The notes beneath the pieces are model-generated. The model worked only from the letters and a program-made list of their open reading frames with translations, made no database searches and was not told the origin of the DNA. Both the position numbers and the translations under genes were made by a program. DNA of 64,000 nt from Lachnospiraceae bacterium (lineage in GTDB: Bacteria > Bacillota > Clostridia > Lachnospirales > Lachnospiraceae): NCBI GenBank assembly GCA_902363835.1, contig CABJBM010000031.1:1-64000 (forward strand). Direction: 5' to 3'. Below, piece after piece: positions 31,984 to 40,946 of the stretch (its first letter is position 1; the number at the start of each line of letters is the position of its first letter).

Positions 31984-33825
31984 ATGAAGATGAAAAGAGA
32001 AGACGTAAGAAATGTGGCGATTATCGCCCACGTCGATCATGGCAAAACAACCCTGGTAGACGCCTTACTTAAGCAGAGCGGCATTTTCCGTGAGAATCAG
32101 GAAGTCATGGAGCGGGTAATGGATTCCAATGATATTGAGAGAGAGCGTGGAATCACCATTTTATCCAAGAATACGGCCGTTCATTACAGCGGAACCAAGA
32201 TCAACATCATCGATACCCCCGGCCATGCGGATTTCGGCGGCGAGGTGGAGCGTGTTTTAAAGATGGTAAACGGTGTGATTCTGGTGGTTGATGCTTATGA
32301 AGGTGTTATGCCTCAGACAAAGTTCGTGCTCCGGAAGGCATTGGAGCTGGGACTGTCTGTGGTGACCTGCATTAATAAAATTGACCGCCCTGAGGCAAGG
32401 CCTCAGGAAGTGGAAGAAGAAGTATTGGAGCTTCTCATGGACTTGGATGCCAGTGAAGAACAGCTGGACTGTCCCTTTATTTATGCTTCTGCAAAAGCAG
32501 GGTTTGCCAAAAGGGAGCTTGAGGACGAAGAAATTGACATGGGTCCTTTGTTTCGGACCGTCATTGATCATATACCGGCGCCGGAAGGAGACTCGGATGC
32601 CTCCACTCAGCTGCTCATCAGTACCATTGACTACAATGAATACGTTGGACGGATCGGCGTTGGAAAGGTAGATAACGGACGTATCAGAGTGAATCAGGAG
32701 TGTGTAATCGTAAACCACCATGATCCGGATAAATTCCGTAAGGTAAAGGTAGGAAAGCTGTATGAATACGAAGGCCTTAACAAGGTAGAGGTTCAGGAAG
32801 CCACCATAGGTGCCATTGTCGCCATTTCCGGAATCACGGATATCCACATCGGTGATACCCTCTGTTCTCCGGAAAGTCCGGAGGCGATTCCATTCCAGAA
32901 AATATCAGAACCTACGATTGCCATGAATTTTATGGTAAATGACAGCCCTCTTGCAGGACAGGAAGGAAAATTCGTCACCTCCCGCCATCTCAGGGAGCGT
33001 TTGTTCCGGGAATTGAATACGGATGTCAGCCTTCGGGTGGAGGAGACCGATTCACCGGACTGCTTTAAGGTTTCCGGCCGCGGGGAGCTTCATCTGTCTG
33101 TTCTGATCGAAAACATGAGAAGAGAAGGCTTTGAATTTGCGGTCAGCAAAGCGGAGGTTTTGTACCACTTTGACGAGAGAAATCACAAGCTGGAGCCTAT
33201 GGAAATCGCTTATGTGGATGTTCCAGAGGAATTTACAGGAGCTGTTATTCAAAAGCTTACAAGCCGTAAGGGAGAGCTTCAGGGCATGAGCCCTGCTAAC
33301 GGAGGTTATACAAGACTGGAGTTTGCCATTCCGTCAAGAGGCCTTATCGGTTACAGGGGAGAGTTCATGACAGATACAAAAGGAAACGGAATCATGAATA
33401 CGGCATTTGACGGGTATGCGCCCTTTAAGGGAGAATTATCCTACCGGAAAACAGGATCCCTTATTGCTTATGAGTCAGGGGAATCCATTACCTACGGTCT
33501 TTTCAATGCCCAGGAAAGAGGAAGCCTGTTTATCGGACCTGGAATAAAGGTTTATTCCGGCATGGTTATAGGGCAGAATCCAAAGGCAGAAGACATTGAA
33601 ATCAATGTGTGCAAAACAAAAAAGCTGACTAACACCCGTTCTTCCAGTGCGGATGAGGCTCTTAAGCTGACGCCTCCAAGGGACATGAGCTTGGAGCAGT
33701 GCCTTGACTTTATTGATACGGATGAGCTGCTGGAGATCACTCCGTCAAACCTTCGGATCAGAAAGAAAATTTTGGATCCTACTTTGAGAAAAAGGTCTTC
33801 TCTTACAAAAAAATCATTGGCGTAA
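31984..33825 (+). CDS. typA: Ribosome-associated GTPase TypA/BipA, 613 aa
   Basis: A translational GTPase linked to ribosome assembly and stress growth. G1 is AHVDHGKTT, G2 includes RERGITI, G3 DTPGHADFGG and G4 NKIDRPEA; then domain II, domains III/V with GRGELHLSVLIENMRREGFE, and the BipA-specific C-terminal domain (VYSGMVIGQNP). The length is typical. A second ATG two codons in is equally possible. The ribosome-binding region (GAAGGGAAAGAAGAG) is diffuse. Confidence 0.96.
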   Translation: MKMKREDVRNVAIIAHVDHGKTTLVDALLKQSGIFRENQEVMERVMDSNDIERERGITILSKNTAVHYSGTKINIIDTPGHADFGGEVERVLKMVNGVILVVDAYEGVMPQTKFVLRKALELGLSVVTCINKIDRPEARPQEVEEEVLELLMDLDASEEQLDCPFIYASAKAGFAKRELEDEEIDMGPLFRTVIDHIPAPEGDSDASTQLLISTIDYNEYVGRIGVGKVDNGRIRVNQECVIVNHHDPDKFRKVKVGKLYEYEGLNKVEVQEATIGAIVAISGITDIHIGDTLCSPESPEAIPFQKISEPTIAMNFMVNDSPLAGQEGKFVTSRHLRERLFRELNTDVSLRVEETDSPDCFKVSGRGELHLSVLIENMRREGFEFAVSKAEVLYHFDERNHKLEPMEIAYVDVPEEFTGAVIQKLTSRKGELQGMSPANGGYTRLEFAIPSRGLIGYRGEFMTDTKGNGIMNTAFDGYAPFKGELSYRKTGSLIAYESGESITYGLFNAQERGSLFIGPGIKVYSGMVIGQNPKAEDIEINVCKTKKLTNTRSSSADEALKLTPPRDMSLEQCLDFIDTDELLEITPSNLRIRKKILDPTLRKRSSLTKKSLA

Positions 33826-33840
33826 ATTGTAATATTAAGG

Positions 33841-33901
33841 GGGATGCTGCCTTCATTAACCGAAAATTCGGCAATGCGGCGGCATTCCTCTTTATTTTTT
33901 T
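33841..33901 (+). terminator. Terminator after typA
   Basis: GGGATGCTGCC and GGCGGCATTCC pair through two G-T wobbles, with an inner hairpin CCGAAAATTCGG and a T-rich tail. Confidence 0.65.
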
Positions 33902-34028
33902 GGACATCCTGCCTTGTTATGTCGATATTTTTGGATTGTTTTCTATCATTTTAGGGGATTCTATCACATAAATTTAATATTAGCTGTGAAGCATATTAGC
34001 AAATAAGTGAAAGAAGAGGGGAAATACA

Positions 34029-34655
34029 ATGTCAGAAAAAATGATTGAAAACAACAAAGTGAGCGTTATCGGGGAGATTATCTCCGGCTTCACCTTCAGC
34101 CATGAAGTATTTGGAGAAGGATTCTATATGGTGGATGTTGCAGTAAACCGTCTTAGTGAACAGGCAGATGTTATACCACTCATGATTTCAGAGCGCCTTA
34201 TTGATGTGGAAGGGGATTACATCGGCTTAACGGTGGAATCCGTTGGTCAGTTCCGTTCTTATAACCGTCATGAAGGAACAAAAAACCGGCTGGTGCTTTC
34301 TGTCTTTGTAAGAGAAATCCATTTTATAGAAGAATTTACAGATTATACGAAGACCAATCAGATTTTTCTGGATGGATACATATGCAAAGCTCCCATTTAC
34401 AGAAAAACGCCTTTGGGAAGGGAGATTGCGGACTTGCTCCTTGCCGTCAACCGCCCATATGGAAAGTCAGATTACATACCCTGCATTGCATGGGGGAGAA
34501 ATGCCAGATATGCTTCGGGATTTTCGGTAGGAACAAGAGTAAAAGTATGGGGTAGAGTCCAGAGCAGGGAATACACCAAGAAATTAAGTGAAACAGAGTG
34601 TGAAAAGAGAATCGCTTATGAGGTATCAGTCAGCAAACTGGAATGTGCAGAATAA
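34029..34655 (+). CDS. SSB-like protein with two OB folds, 208 aa
   Basis: Two successive OB-fold modules can be traced: NKVSVIGEIISGFTFSHEVFGEGFYMVDVAVNRLSEQADVIPLMIS (about 9-55) and NQIFLDGYICKAPIYRKTPLGREIADLLLAVNR followed by SDYIPCIAWGRNARYAS (about 116-170). The second matches single-stranded DNA-binding protein; the first is diverged. There is no acidic SSB C-terminal tip, so this is an accessory ssDNA-binding protein rather than the replicative SSB. AGAGGGG precedes the ATG. Confidence 0.75.
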   Translation: MSEKMIENNKVSVIGEIISGFTFSHEVFGEGFYMVDVAVNRLSEQADVIPLMISERLIDVEGDYIGLTVESVGQFRSYNRHEGTKNRLVLSVFVREIHFIEEFTDYTKTNQIFLDGYICKAPIYRKTPLGREIADLLLAVNRPYGKSDYIPCIAWGRNARYASGFSVGTRVKVWGRVQSREYTKKLSETECEKRIAYEVSVSKLECAE

Positions 34656-34725
34656 AAGCTGTTATTTATAAATGTCAGGAATGTCTTGCAGGCATCCTTT
34701 GCACCTGATAAAACAAGGCATCTTT

Positions 34726-34743
34726 TGCCCAAAAAGCATGGGC
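34726..34743 (+). repeat. 18-nt core shared with the 60590-60649 leader element
   Basis: TGCCCAAAAAGCATGGGC occurs here between the ssb-like and cobO-like genes and again inside the leader of the YkgJ-family gene. It is a small hairpin (GCCC/GGGC). The surrounding sequence differs, so it may be a remnant of the same element or coincidence. Confidence 0.45.
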
Positions 34744-34857
34744 AATATTAAGGAAACGGTAAGAAAACTTGCAAAAAAATTAAAATTATGATACGATAAG
34801 CAGGTTCTAACATAATATGTAAATAATTGCTTTTTAGCTGTTATGAGGTGCTGAAGG

Positions 34858-35361
34858 ATGAATAGAGGTACGATACAGGTTATATGCGGGGAAGGAAGAG
34901 GAAAAACTGCGGCCGCGCTGGGGATGGGAATCGGAGCTCTGACCAAGAACAGAACGGTTATCATGATACAGTTTTTAAAGGGCTGCTCCGTCCGGGATTC
35001 ATTTGATGTAATGAAACGCCTGGAGCCGGAGATGAAAATATTCCGGTTTGAAAAGTCCGACAGTTTTTTTGAAAGCCTTTCCAAAGAACAGCAGGAAGAG
35101 GAGCGGATGAATATCCGCAACGGTCTGAATTTTGCGAAAAAGGTTGTATCAACCGGAGAATGCGATTTGCTGATCCTGGATGAGATCCTCGGACTGCTGG
35201 ACCAGAAGATCATTGAGGCAGAAGAGCTGGTAAAGGTGCTTCAGTCAAAAGTTGATGATATGGAGGTCATATTAACCGGTAAGGTCTTTCAAAAAGAAAT
35301 GGAGCCTTATGTAGACAGTATTCTGGAAATCAACCATGTTAAAGTTGACAATACAAAATAA
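34858..35361 (+). CDS. CobO/BtuR-like ATP:corrinoid adenosyltransferase family protein, 167 aa
   Basis: The P-loop GEGRGKTAAALGMGIGAL lies at about 11-28, followed by VIMIQFLKG and the Walker-B-like CDLLILDEILGLLDQ (about 104-118), as in CobA/CobO adenosyltransferases. No other cobalamin genes are near, and several active-site details cannot be checked by eye, so it may be a paralogue with another role. GAGGTG lies before the ATG. The promoter of the downstream lysine riboswitch overlaps its last codons. Confidence 0.75.
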   Translation: MNRGTIQVICGEGRGKTAAALGMGIGALTKNRTVIMIQFLKGCSVRDSFDVMKRLEPEMKIFRFEKSDSFFESLSKEQQEEERMNIRNGLNFAKKVVSTGECDLLILDEILGLLDQKIIEAEELVKVLQSKVDDMEVILTGKVFQKEMEPYVDSILEINHVKVDNTK

Positions 35362-35373
35362 TAATGATAGTAT
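35345..35373 (+). promoter_or_regulatory. Promoter of the dapA-dapB unit
   Basis: TTGACA and TAGTAT are spaced by 17 bp, ending 15 nt before the riboswitch. The -35 box lies inside the end of the upstream gene. Confidence 0.55.
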
Positions 35374-35387
35374 GGTAACATACATAT

Positions 35388-35556
35388 TAGAGTAGAGGTT
35401 GCGTTGCTTATAAGTACTCTGTCCGATGTATCAGGTACAGATGAGGGCAGGGGGAAGGAAGGGACGCCGAAGAACAGTATAGCCTGAATATACTTGTTCT
35501 GGGCATATGGTTAAGAGCCATATGACTGTCATCCAATTGGATGGGGAGCTACTTAA
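35388..35556 (+). promoter_or_regulatory. Lysine riboswitch (L box)
   Basis: The L-box conserved core is present in order: AGTAGAGGTTGCG at the start, AAGTA, GGGGGAAGGAAGGGACGCCGAAG, GTTCTGGGCA, ATGACTGTCATCC and GGATGGGGAGCTACT, with AGTAG/CTACT closing P1. It lies upstream of dapA, a lysine/diaminopimelate gene, and is followed by an intrinsic terminator, so lysine binding should reduce read-through. Confidence 0.93.
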
Positions 35557-35588
35557 AGAGAGATGAGATTACCAGATTCTGAACTTTA

Positions 35589-35620
35589 AGAGCTGACCCT
35601 GTGTCAGCTCTGTTTTTTTT
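35589..35620 (+). terminator. Riboswitch-controlled attenuator before dapA
   Basis: AGAGCTGAC and GTCAGCTCT form a perfect stem followed by G and eight Ts. It lies about 190 nt before dapA; the remaining leader to 35811 shows no gene. Confidence 0.88.
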
Positions 35621-35811
35621 CATAGAAGATTCCGCTGCTATGAATCAAAAAAGGTTTTGCTGCGGCTGTGCACGGCCCGCAAATACAGGATAGCTGCCAA
35701 AGCAGCTGCGCTCCGGCGCCGGAATCTGCTTTGAAAACTCTTTGCTTCAGGAATAAGTGGCCAGATGAAAGTTTACTAAGTATGAGGAAAAAGAATCAGG
35801 AGGATAATATT

Positions 35812-36696
35812 ATGGCAATTTTTGAAGGTGCGGGTGTAGCGCTTGTCACACCATTTAAAGAAAACGGGGAAGTAAACTATGAAAAGCTGGAGGAACTGGT
35901 AGAAGAGCAGATCGCTTTGGGAACGGACGCCATCATTGTCTGCGGTACAACAGGCGAGGCTTCCACCATGACTCATGAGGAGCATCTGGACGCGATCAAA
36001 TACGTGTGTGACGTGACGAAAAAGCGGATTCCTGTAATTGCAGGAACAGGCTCCAATTGCACGGATACGGCGGTTTACCTGTCAAAGGAAGCGGAAGATC
36101 ACGGTGCGGACGGGCTTCTTCTCGTGTCGCCCTATTATAATAAGGCAACTCAGAAAGGGCTGAAGGCTCATTTTAAAGCGGTTGCCGGTGAAGTGAAGAT
36201 TCCTGTTATCCTGTACAACATTCCGGCAAGGACCGGGATAAACATTGCAGCCGAAACCATAGCGGATTTGTGCTTAAATGTTACAAACATTGTAGGGGTA
36301 AAGGAGGCAAGCGGTAATTTTTCGGCCATTGCGGATTTAATGAACCTTACGGATGGACGTGTGGATCTTTATTCCGGTAATGATGACCAGATCGTTCCCA
36401 TGCTGTCCCTGGGCGGAAAAGGCGTTATTTCTGTTCTTTCCAACATTGCGCCGGCTCAGACTCATGAAATCTGTGAAGCTTATTTTAAGGGAGATGTAAA
36501 ACGGAGTGCAGCGCTGCAGCTGGCTGCAATTCCTCTCATCAATGCCTTATTCTGTGAGGTCAACCCAATTCCTGTGAAGGCTGCCTTAAACCTTATGGGT
36601 AAAGCTGCAGGCCCTATGCGTCTGCCTCTTACTGAGATGGAACCTAAGAATCAGGAACGGTTAAAACAAGCCATGATAGAGTATGGAATTTTGTAA
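35812..36696 (+). CDS. dapA: 4-hydroxy-tetrahydrodipicolinate synthase, 294 aa
   Basis: DapA condenses pyruvate with aspartate semialdehyde, the first step of the diaminopimelate and lysine branch, which also feeds dipicolinate for spores. GTTGEASTMTHEEH binds substrate (about 44-57), the catalytic Tyr lies in LLVSPYYNKAT (about 107-109), and the Schiff-base Lys in IVGVKEASGN (about 163). GGAGG precedes the ATG. It is controlled by the lysine riboswitch and followed by dapB. Confidence 0.96.
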   Translation: MAIFEGAGVALVTPFKENGEVNYEKLEELVEEQIALGTDAIIVCGTTGEASTMTHEEHLDAIKYVCDVTKKRIPVIAGTGSNCTDTAVYLSKEAEDHGADGLLLVSPYYNKATQKGLKAHFKAVAGEVKIPVILYNIPARTGINIAAETIADLCLNVTNIVGVKEASGNFSAIADLMNLTDGRVDLYSGNDDQIVPMLSLGGKGVISVLSNIAPAQTHEICEAYFKGDVKRSAALQLAAIPLINALFCEVNPIPVKAALNLMGKAAGPMRLPLTEMEPKNQERLKQAMIEYGIL

Positions 36697-36727
36697 TTGG
36701 TAAAACATATATCATACGGCAGAAAAA

Positions 36728-36787
36728 AGGAAACACCCTGAGGGCATACCTTTATGCTTTAAAAGCATGGGTGGAAAAGAGGAAAAC
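36728..36787 (+). repeat. 60-nt leader element, copy 1 (before dapB)
   Basis: This sequence is 51/60 identical to 60590-60649. Conserved parts are CCCTGaGGG (small hairpin), ATACCTTTATGC, AAAAGCATGGG (pairing ATGC/GCAT) and GGAAAaGAGGAAA, which supplies the ribosome-binding site. It ends exactly at the dapB ATG. I do not recognise it as a known riboswitch or repeat family. Confidence 0.7.
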
Positions 36788-37546
36788 ATGATTAGGATGA
36801 TAATGCACGGCTGTAACGGGGCCATGGGCCAGGTGGTGACCGGAATTGCAGCAGAGGAAAAAAATATAACCATTGTTGCGGGAATCGATCCCAATGATGC
36901 CAGCCAGAATACGTATCCGGTATTTACGTCCCTGGAGGCTTGTAATATAGAGGCGGATGTGATTGTGGATTTCACCTCCTCCAAAGCAGTTGACAGCCTT
37001 CTTGAATACAGCGTAAAGAAAAAAATACCTGTGGTAGTATGTACCACCGGTCTTTCGGAGGAACAGATGAAAAGGCTGGAGGAGGCTGCAAATCATGTTG
37101 CTGTCCTAAAATCCGCCAACATGTCTCTTGGTGTCAATCTGCTTATGAAGCTGGTAAAAGACGCGGCCCAGATTCTTGCAGCAGCTGGATTTGATATTGA
37201 AATATTGGAAAAACATCATAACAAAAAGCTGGATTCCCCCAGCGGAACAGCCCTTGCTTTAGCGGATTCCATTAATGAGGCCATGGATCAGGAGTATCAT
37301 TATGTCTATGACAGAAGCCAGGTAAGACGGGCAAGGGACAAAAAGGAGATCGGCATTCAGTCTGTCCGGGGAGGCACCATTGTGGGAGAACATGATGTGA
37401 TTTTTGCAGGAACGGATGAGATTGTCACCTTTCATCATACCGCCTATTCCAAGGCGATTTTTGCAAAAGGCGCTGTTTCCGCGGCAAAGTTTTTAGCAGG
37501 AAAAGCCCCGGGATTATACAGCATGAAAGATGTAATAGATTCATAA
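36788..37546 (+). CDS. dapB: 4-hydroxy-tetrahydrodipicolinate reductase, 252 aa
   Basis: DapB reduces the DapA product to tetrahydrodipicolinate using NAD(P)H. The nucleotide-binding loop is MHGCNGAMGQVV (about 6-17), and the catalytic block is EKHHNKKLDSPSGTALALAD with the paired His and Lys (about 139-150). The ATG directly follows GAGGAAAAC at the end of the 60-nt element. The frame reads further upstream through that element but without a start better placed. It lies 91 nt behind dapA. Confidence 0.95.
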   Translation: MIRMIMHGCNGAMGQVVTGIAAEEKNITIVAGIDPNDASQNTYPVFTSLEACNIEADVIVDFTSSKAVDSLLEYSVKKKIPVVVCTTGLSEEQMKRLEEAANHVAVLKSANMSLGVNLLMKLVKDAAQILAAAGFDIEILEKHHNKKLDSPSGTALALADSINEAMDQEYHYVYDRSQVRRARDKKEIGIQSVRGGTIVGEHDVIFAGTDEIVTFHHTAYSKAIFAKGAVSAAKFLAGKAPGLYSMKDVIDS

Positions 37547-37622
37547 ATTTTCCAATATCTTCCACCATAATTCGTTCTTCCTTTACACATACTAACCGTA
37601 GAATATGAAAGGAGAATGTATT

Positions 37623-37922
37623 ATGAAAAGAATAAAACCTTATGCTATTACACTTATTGTCATTATGGCAGTAATGTGTCTGACTGCCTGCGGCACCACG
37701 AAAAACAATAATGGAACTTCAGCAGGCACTACAGCAGCAACTACCCAGACGACTGCTGCAACAACTACAAAAGAAGCAACCACTGAAGCAACCACAACGA
37801 CAGGTGCCAATGAGAGCACCGGCGTGGTCAATGGTGTTGTCAACGATGTAGAAAAGGGTGTTGACAAAATTACAGGGGAAAGCAATGGCCAGCCAACCAC
37901 TGAAACCACAAAGGCTCCATAA
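37623..37922 (+). CDS. Thr-rich small lipoprotein, 99 aa
   Basis: The signal peptide ends in lipobox CLTAC (Cys about 23). The mature part is mostly Thr, Ala and Asn (about 30-65), a flexible and probably surface-exposed linker, ending in a short acidic segment (GVVNDVEKGVDKITGES). I recognise no family and assign no function. AAAGGAG lies before the ATG, and a strong terminator follows. Confidence 0.75.
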   Translation: MKRIKPYAITLIVIMAVMCLTACGTTKNNNGTSAGTTAATTQTTAATTTKEATTEATTTTGANESTGVVNGVVNDVEKGVDKITGESNGQPTTETTKAP

Positions 37923-37935
37923 CAGAAAAATATGG

Positions 37936-37978
37936 AAAAAAGCTTCAGGCAGAATTCAATGCTTGAAGCTTTTTTTTA
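37936..37978 (+). terminator. Terminator after the Thr-rich lipoprotein gene
   Basis: AAAAAAGCTTCA and TGAAGCTTTTTT form a long stem followed by further Ts. Confidence 0.8.
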
Positions 37979-38126
37979 TATAAGATATAATATAGGAAAG
38001 ACATATCTTGCCGTATTTTCATTCATTTCTAATTAGTTTTTGTCAAAACACCGGCATTCCGGAAAACTATCCAAAGATAACGTTAAAAAAATAACAAGGC
38101 CAGCCTGGCAGAGAGGCAAAATATTT

Positions 38127-38486
38127 ATGAAGGGGAAATTTGATTATTTTAAGTATCAGCGGTATAATAAGAAAAGGAAAAAAACCTGGAGAAGCCTTAA
38201 GGGGTTCATTCCTTATGGGGAATGCCGGAACATGGGCTTAAGGAAGAGCCTGTTTTTTCTCATCCTTTTAGAAGGGGCGGCACTTTTCCTGGCATATGGA
38301 GGAACCAATGTTCCTGGTTTTCTGCCTGAAGGCCGGGAAACGGAAGAAAAGGAAGTGATTGCTGAAGCCTTTTGGGGCGGGAAAACAGGGGAGACCAGGG
38401 AGCAGGGGCTTTCTGTTGACTGGAAAGAAGGGACGGTTAAGTTCTGGCAAAAGGTAGAGCGGGTGATCCTTCAGGGGCCTGATTGA
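38127..38486 (+). CDS. Hypothetical single-pass membrane protein, 119 aa
   Basis: A very basic N-terminus (KYQRYNKKRKKTWRSLKG) precedes one membrane helix (about 36-56, SLFFLILLEGAALFLAYGG) and an acidic outer tail. The orientation by charge is N-in. GAGAGG lies about 9 nt before the chosen ATG; the frame extends upstream to a TTG at 38040 without any site. I know no family. It lies alone upstream of purC. Confidence 0.6.
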   Translation: MKGKFDYFKYQRYNKKRKKTWRSLKGFIPYGECRNMGLRKSLFFLILLEGAALFLAYGGTNVPGFLPEGRETEEKEVIAEAFWGGKTGETREQGLSVDWKEGTVKFWQKVERVILQGPD

Positions 38487-38534
38487 GAAACAAACTCCCA
38501 TGGAGGTCATAAGTATTTATAATAATTAAACCAG

Positions 38535-38563
38535 TTGCAATCCCATTTTTGCTGTATTATAAT
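38535..38563 (+). promoter_or_regulatory. SigA-type promoter of the purine cluster
   Basis: TTGCAA and TATAAT are spaced by 17 bp, about 70 nt before purC. I see no guanine riboswitch or clear PurR box between it and the gene. Confidence 0.7.
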
Positions 38564-38632
38564 TTCTACTGAAACACCATAGTTTTATTTGAAAAACTTA
38601 TAAATTAATTCAGAAAAGGACAGGTGGATACC

Positions 38633-39340
38633 GTGGAGAAAAAAGAATTGCTGTATGAGGGAAAAGCGAAAAAGGTTTATATGACGGAAGACCCGGATGT
38701 ATTGGTTGTTTCATACAAAGACGATGCTACAGCATTTAATGGCCTGAAAAAAGGTACCATTGTGGGAAAAGGCGCGGTCAACAACCGGATGACCAACTTT
38801 ATCTTCAAAAAGCTGGAAGCCAAAGGCGTTCCCACTCATCTGGTGGAAGAGCTGAGTGACCGTGAGACTGCTGTGAAAAAAGTGGAGATCATTCCCCTTG
38901 AGGTGATCATCAGAAATTACTCCGCAGGAAGCTTTGCCAAGAAGATGGGCATGGAAGAAGGCGTGAAGTTCGCTTGTCCGACTCTTGAATTCAGTTATAA
39001 AAATGATGACCTGGGCGATCCGTTCATCAACGATTATTATGCCCTGGCCCTGGAACTGGCAACTCAGGAAGAGATCGATAAAATCACGGAATATGCTTTT
39101 AAGGTGAATGAAGTTCTTAAAGAATATTTTGACGGTCTGAATATTGATTTGATCGATTTTAAGATTGAATTCGGCCGTTATCATGAACAGGTTATTCTGG
39201 CTGATGAGATTTCTCCTGATACATGCAGGCTGTGGGATAAGGATACCCATGAAAAGCTGGACAAGGACCGTTTCCGCAGGGACTTAGGAGGCGTAGAGGA
39301 CGCATATGAGGAAGTGTTCCGCCGTCTTGGTATCCGGTAA
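38633..39340 (+). CDS. purC: SAICAR synthase, 235 aa
   Basis: PurC joins aspartate to CAIR with ATP in purine synthesis. [13 protein letters not shown] binds nucleotide (about 5-17). [16 protein letters not shown] and [30 protein letters not shown] are the two PROSITE-type signatures. The start is GTG ([10 protein letters not shown]), with AGGTGG upstream; a GTG three codons earlier (38624) sits too near AAAGGA but cannot be excluded. Confidence 0.94.
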   Translation: MEKKELLYEGKAKKVYMTEDPDVLVVSYKDDATAFNGLKKGTIVGKGAVNNRMTNFIFKKLEAKGVPTHLVEELSDRETAVKKVEIIPLEVIIRNYSAGSFAKKMGMEEGVKFACPTLEFSYKNDDLGDPFINDYYALALELATQEEIDKITEYAFKVNEVLKEYFDGLNIDLIDFKIEFGRYHEQVILADEISPDTCRLWDKDTHEKLDKDRFRRDLGGVEDAYEEVFRRLGIR

Positions 39341-39365
39341 ACAGCACAGAGAGGAATGACATCAG

Positions 39366-40808
39366 ATGAATAACGAATTGGATTTCAATTATGAGGAAGA
39401 GCTGCACGAGGAGTGCGGCGTATTCGGAATATACGATTTTGACGGCGGCGACGTTGCCTCTACCATTTATTATGGATTGCTTGCATTGCAGCACAGAGGC
39501 CAGGAGAGCTGCGGAATCGCGGTCAGCGATACTTGCAGCTCCAAGGCAAAGGTAAGTGCCCATAAGGGGATGGGATTATGTAACGAGGCCTTTACACCGG
39601 AAATTTTAGAAGGCCTTTGCGGCAACATCGGCGTGGGCCATGTTCGTTATTCTACTGCAGGCAGCAGCACACGGGAAAATGCCCAGCCACTTGTACTTAA
39701 TTATTTAAAAGGAACCCTTGCCATGGCTCATAACGGCAATCTGGTCAATGCGCCGGAGCTGAGAAGGGAACTTGAGTATAATGGGGCCATTTTTCAGACA
39801 ACCATTGATTCAGAGGTGATCGCCTACCACATTGCCAGGGAACGGGTGAAAGCCGCCACTGTTGAGGCCGCGGTAGCAAATGCAATGAAAAAGCTTAAAG
39901 GAGCTTATTCACTTGTCATTATGAGCCCCCGTAAAATGATCGGAGCCAGAGATCCTTATGGTTTTAAGCCTCTGTGCATTGGAAAACGTGATAACGCCTA
40001 TATTCTGGTATCGGAAAGCTGCGCCCTTGATACCCTTGGTGCAGAGTTTGTCCGGGATGTCTGCCCGGGGGAAATCGTGACCATTACAACAGAGGGAATT
40101 GTTTCCGATACAAGCCTTTGTCCGGGGGATAAGTCAAAGGAAGCCAGGTGTATTTTTGAATATATTTATTTTGCAAGGCCTGACAGCGTTTTCGACGGTG
40201 TCAGCGTCTATCATTCCAGAATGTGCGCCGGCCGCGCCCTTGCCATGGATTCCCCGGTGGAAGCGGACTTAGTGGTGGGTGTGCCGGAATCAGGGAATGC
40301 TGCTGCCCTGGGGTATTCCCTTCAGTCGGGAATTCCTTATGGAACTGCTTTTGTAAAAAATTCCTATGTTGGCAGGACATTTATAAAGCCAAAACAGAGC
40401 AACCGGGAATCCTCCGTAAGGATCAAGCTCAATGTGCTGAAGGAAGCTGTGATGGGAAAGCGTGTCATCATGATCGACGATTCCATTGTCAGAGGAACTA
40501 CCAGCGCCCTTATTGTCAACATGCTTCGGGAGTCAGGGGCAAAGGAGGTCCATGTCAGGATCAGTTCCCCTCCGTTTCTTTATCCCTGTTATTTTGGGAC
40601 CGATATCCCAAACGAGGAGCAGCTGATCGCACATAACAGGACCATTGAAGATATCCGGGATCTTTTGGGAGCGGATTCCCTTTCTTACTTAAGGATTGAA
40701 CGGCTGGAAGAAATGGCAGAAGGGCTTCCCATCTGCAACGCGTGTTTCAGCGGAAATTATCCCATAGAGCCGCCAAAAGAGGATATCAGGGGAGAGTACA
40801 GCGTGTAA
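39366..40808 (+). CDS. purF: Amidophosphoribosyltransferase, 480 aa
   Basis: PurF starts purine synthesis by making phosphoribosylamine from PRPP and glutamine. The N-terminal nucleophile lies in EECGVFGIYDF (Cys about 17), so a 16-residue propeptide must be removed. LLALQHRGQESCGIA and HNGNLVN belong to the glutaminase half. The PRPP loop is RVIMIDDSIVRGTTSA (about 368-383). The C-terminal Cys region of the iron-sulfur type (ICNACFSGNYP) is present. It follows purC by 25 nt. Confidence 0.96.
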   Translation: MNNELDFNYEEELHEECGVFGIYDFDGGDVASTIYYGLLALQHRGQESCGIAVSDTCSSKAKVSAHKGMGLCNEAFTPEILEGLCGNIGVGHVRYSTAGSSTRENAQPLVLNYLKGTLAMAHNGNLVNAPELRRELEYNGAIFQTTIDSEVIAYHIARERVKAATVEAAVANAMKKLKGAYSLVIMSPRKMIGARDPYGFKPLCIGKRDNAYILVSESCALDTLGAEFVRDVCPGEIVTITTEGIVSDTSLCPGDKSKEARCIFEYIYFARPDSVFDGVSVYHSRMCAGRALAMDSPVEADLVVGVPESGNAAALGYSLQSGIPYGTAFVKNSYVGRTFIKPKQSNRESSVRIKLNVLKEAVMGKRVIMIDDSIVRGTTSALIVNMLRESGAKEVHVRISSPPFLYPCYFGTDIPNEEQLIAHNRTIEDIRDLLGADSLSYLRIERLEEMAEGLPICNACFSGNYPIEPPKEDIRGEYSV

Positions 40809-40823
40809 ACATGTTTCATATCA

Positions 40824-40877
40824 GAACCGGGGACCGCCGGAATATCTGGGTTTATCCGGATAAGGGGTCCCCGGTTC
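40824..40877 (+). terminator. Hairpin between purF and purB
   Basis: GAACCGGGGACC and GGTCCCCGGTTC form a perfect 12-bp stem around a 30-nt loop. There is no T-run, so it may be a weak terminator, a stability element or an attenuator. Confidence 0.5.
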
Positions 40878-40946
40878 CTCTTCCCATGAAATAAAAAATA
40901 TGTTATCATAAATTCAAAACGAAACCCAAGGAGGAATTTGAGAACC

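Noticed and set aside
34687..34797. 36-codon frame (MSCRHPLHLI...) across the 18-nt core in the ssb-cobO spacer
   Set aside because: No ribosome-binding site. The similar peptide in the other element copies is not in one consistent frame relative to the genes, so nucleotide rather than protein conservation is more likely.
34662..35213. 183-codon reverse frame opposite the cobO-like gene
   Set aside because: No ribosome-binding site; the plus strand has a P-loop protein of normal family length.
35668..35811. Upstream in-frame extension of dapA
   Set aside because: It runs back through the riboswitch leader; the ATG at 35812 has GGAGG and gives the usual DapA start.
37640..37909. Long reverse-strand frame rich in Val
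   Set aside because: It is the exact complement of the Thr-rich lipoprotein linker; the plus-strand gene has a signal peptide, lipobox, ribosome-binding site and terminator.
38487..38632. Guanine or PRPP riboswitch before purC
   Set aside because: The leader after the promoter is only about 60 nt, AT-rich, and shows none of the conserved purine-aptamer loops or a terminator.
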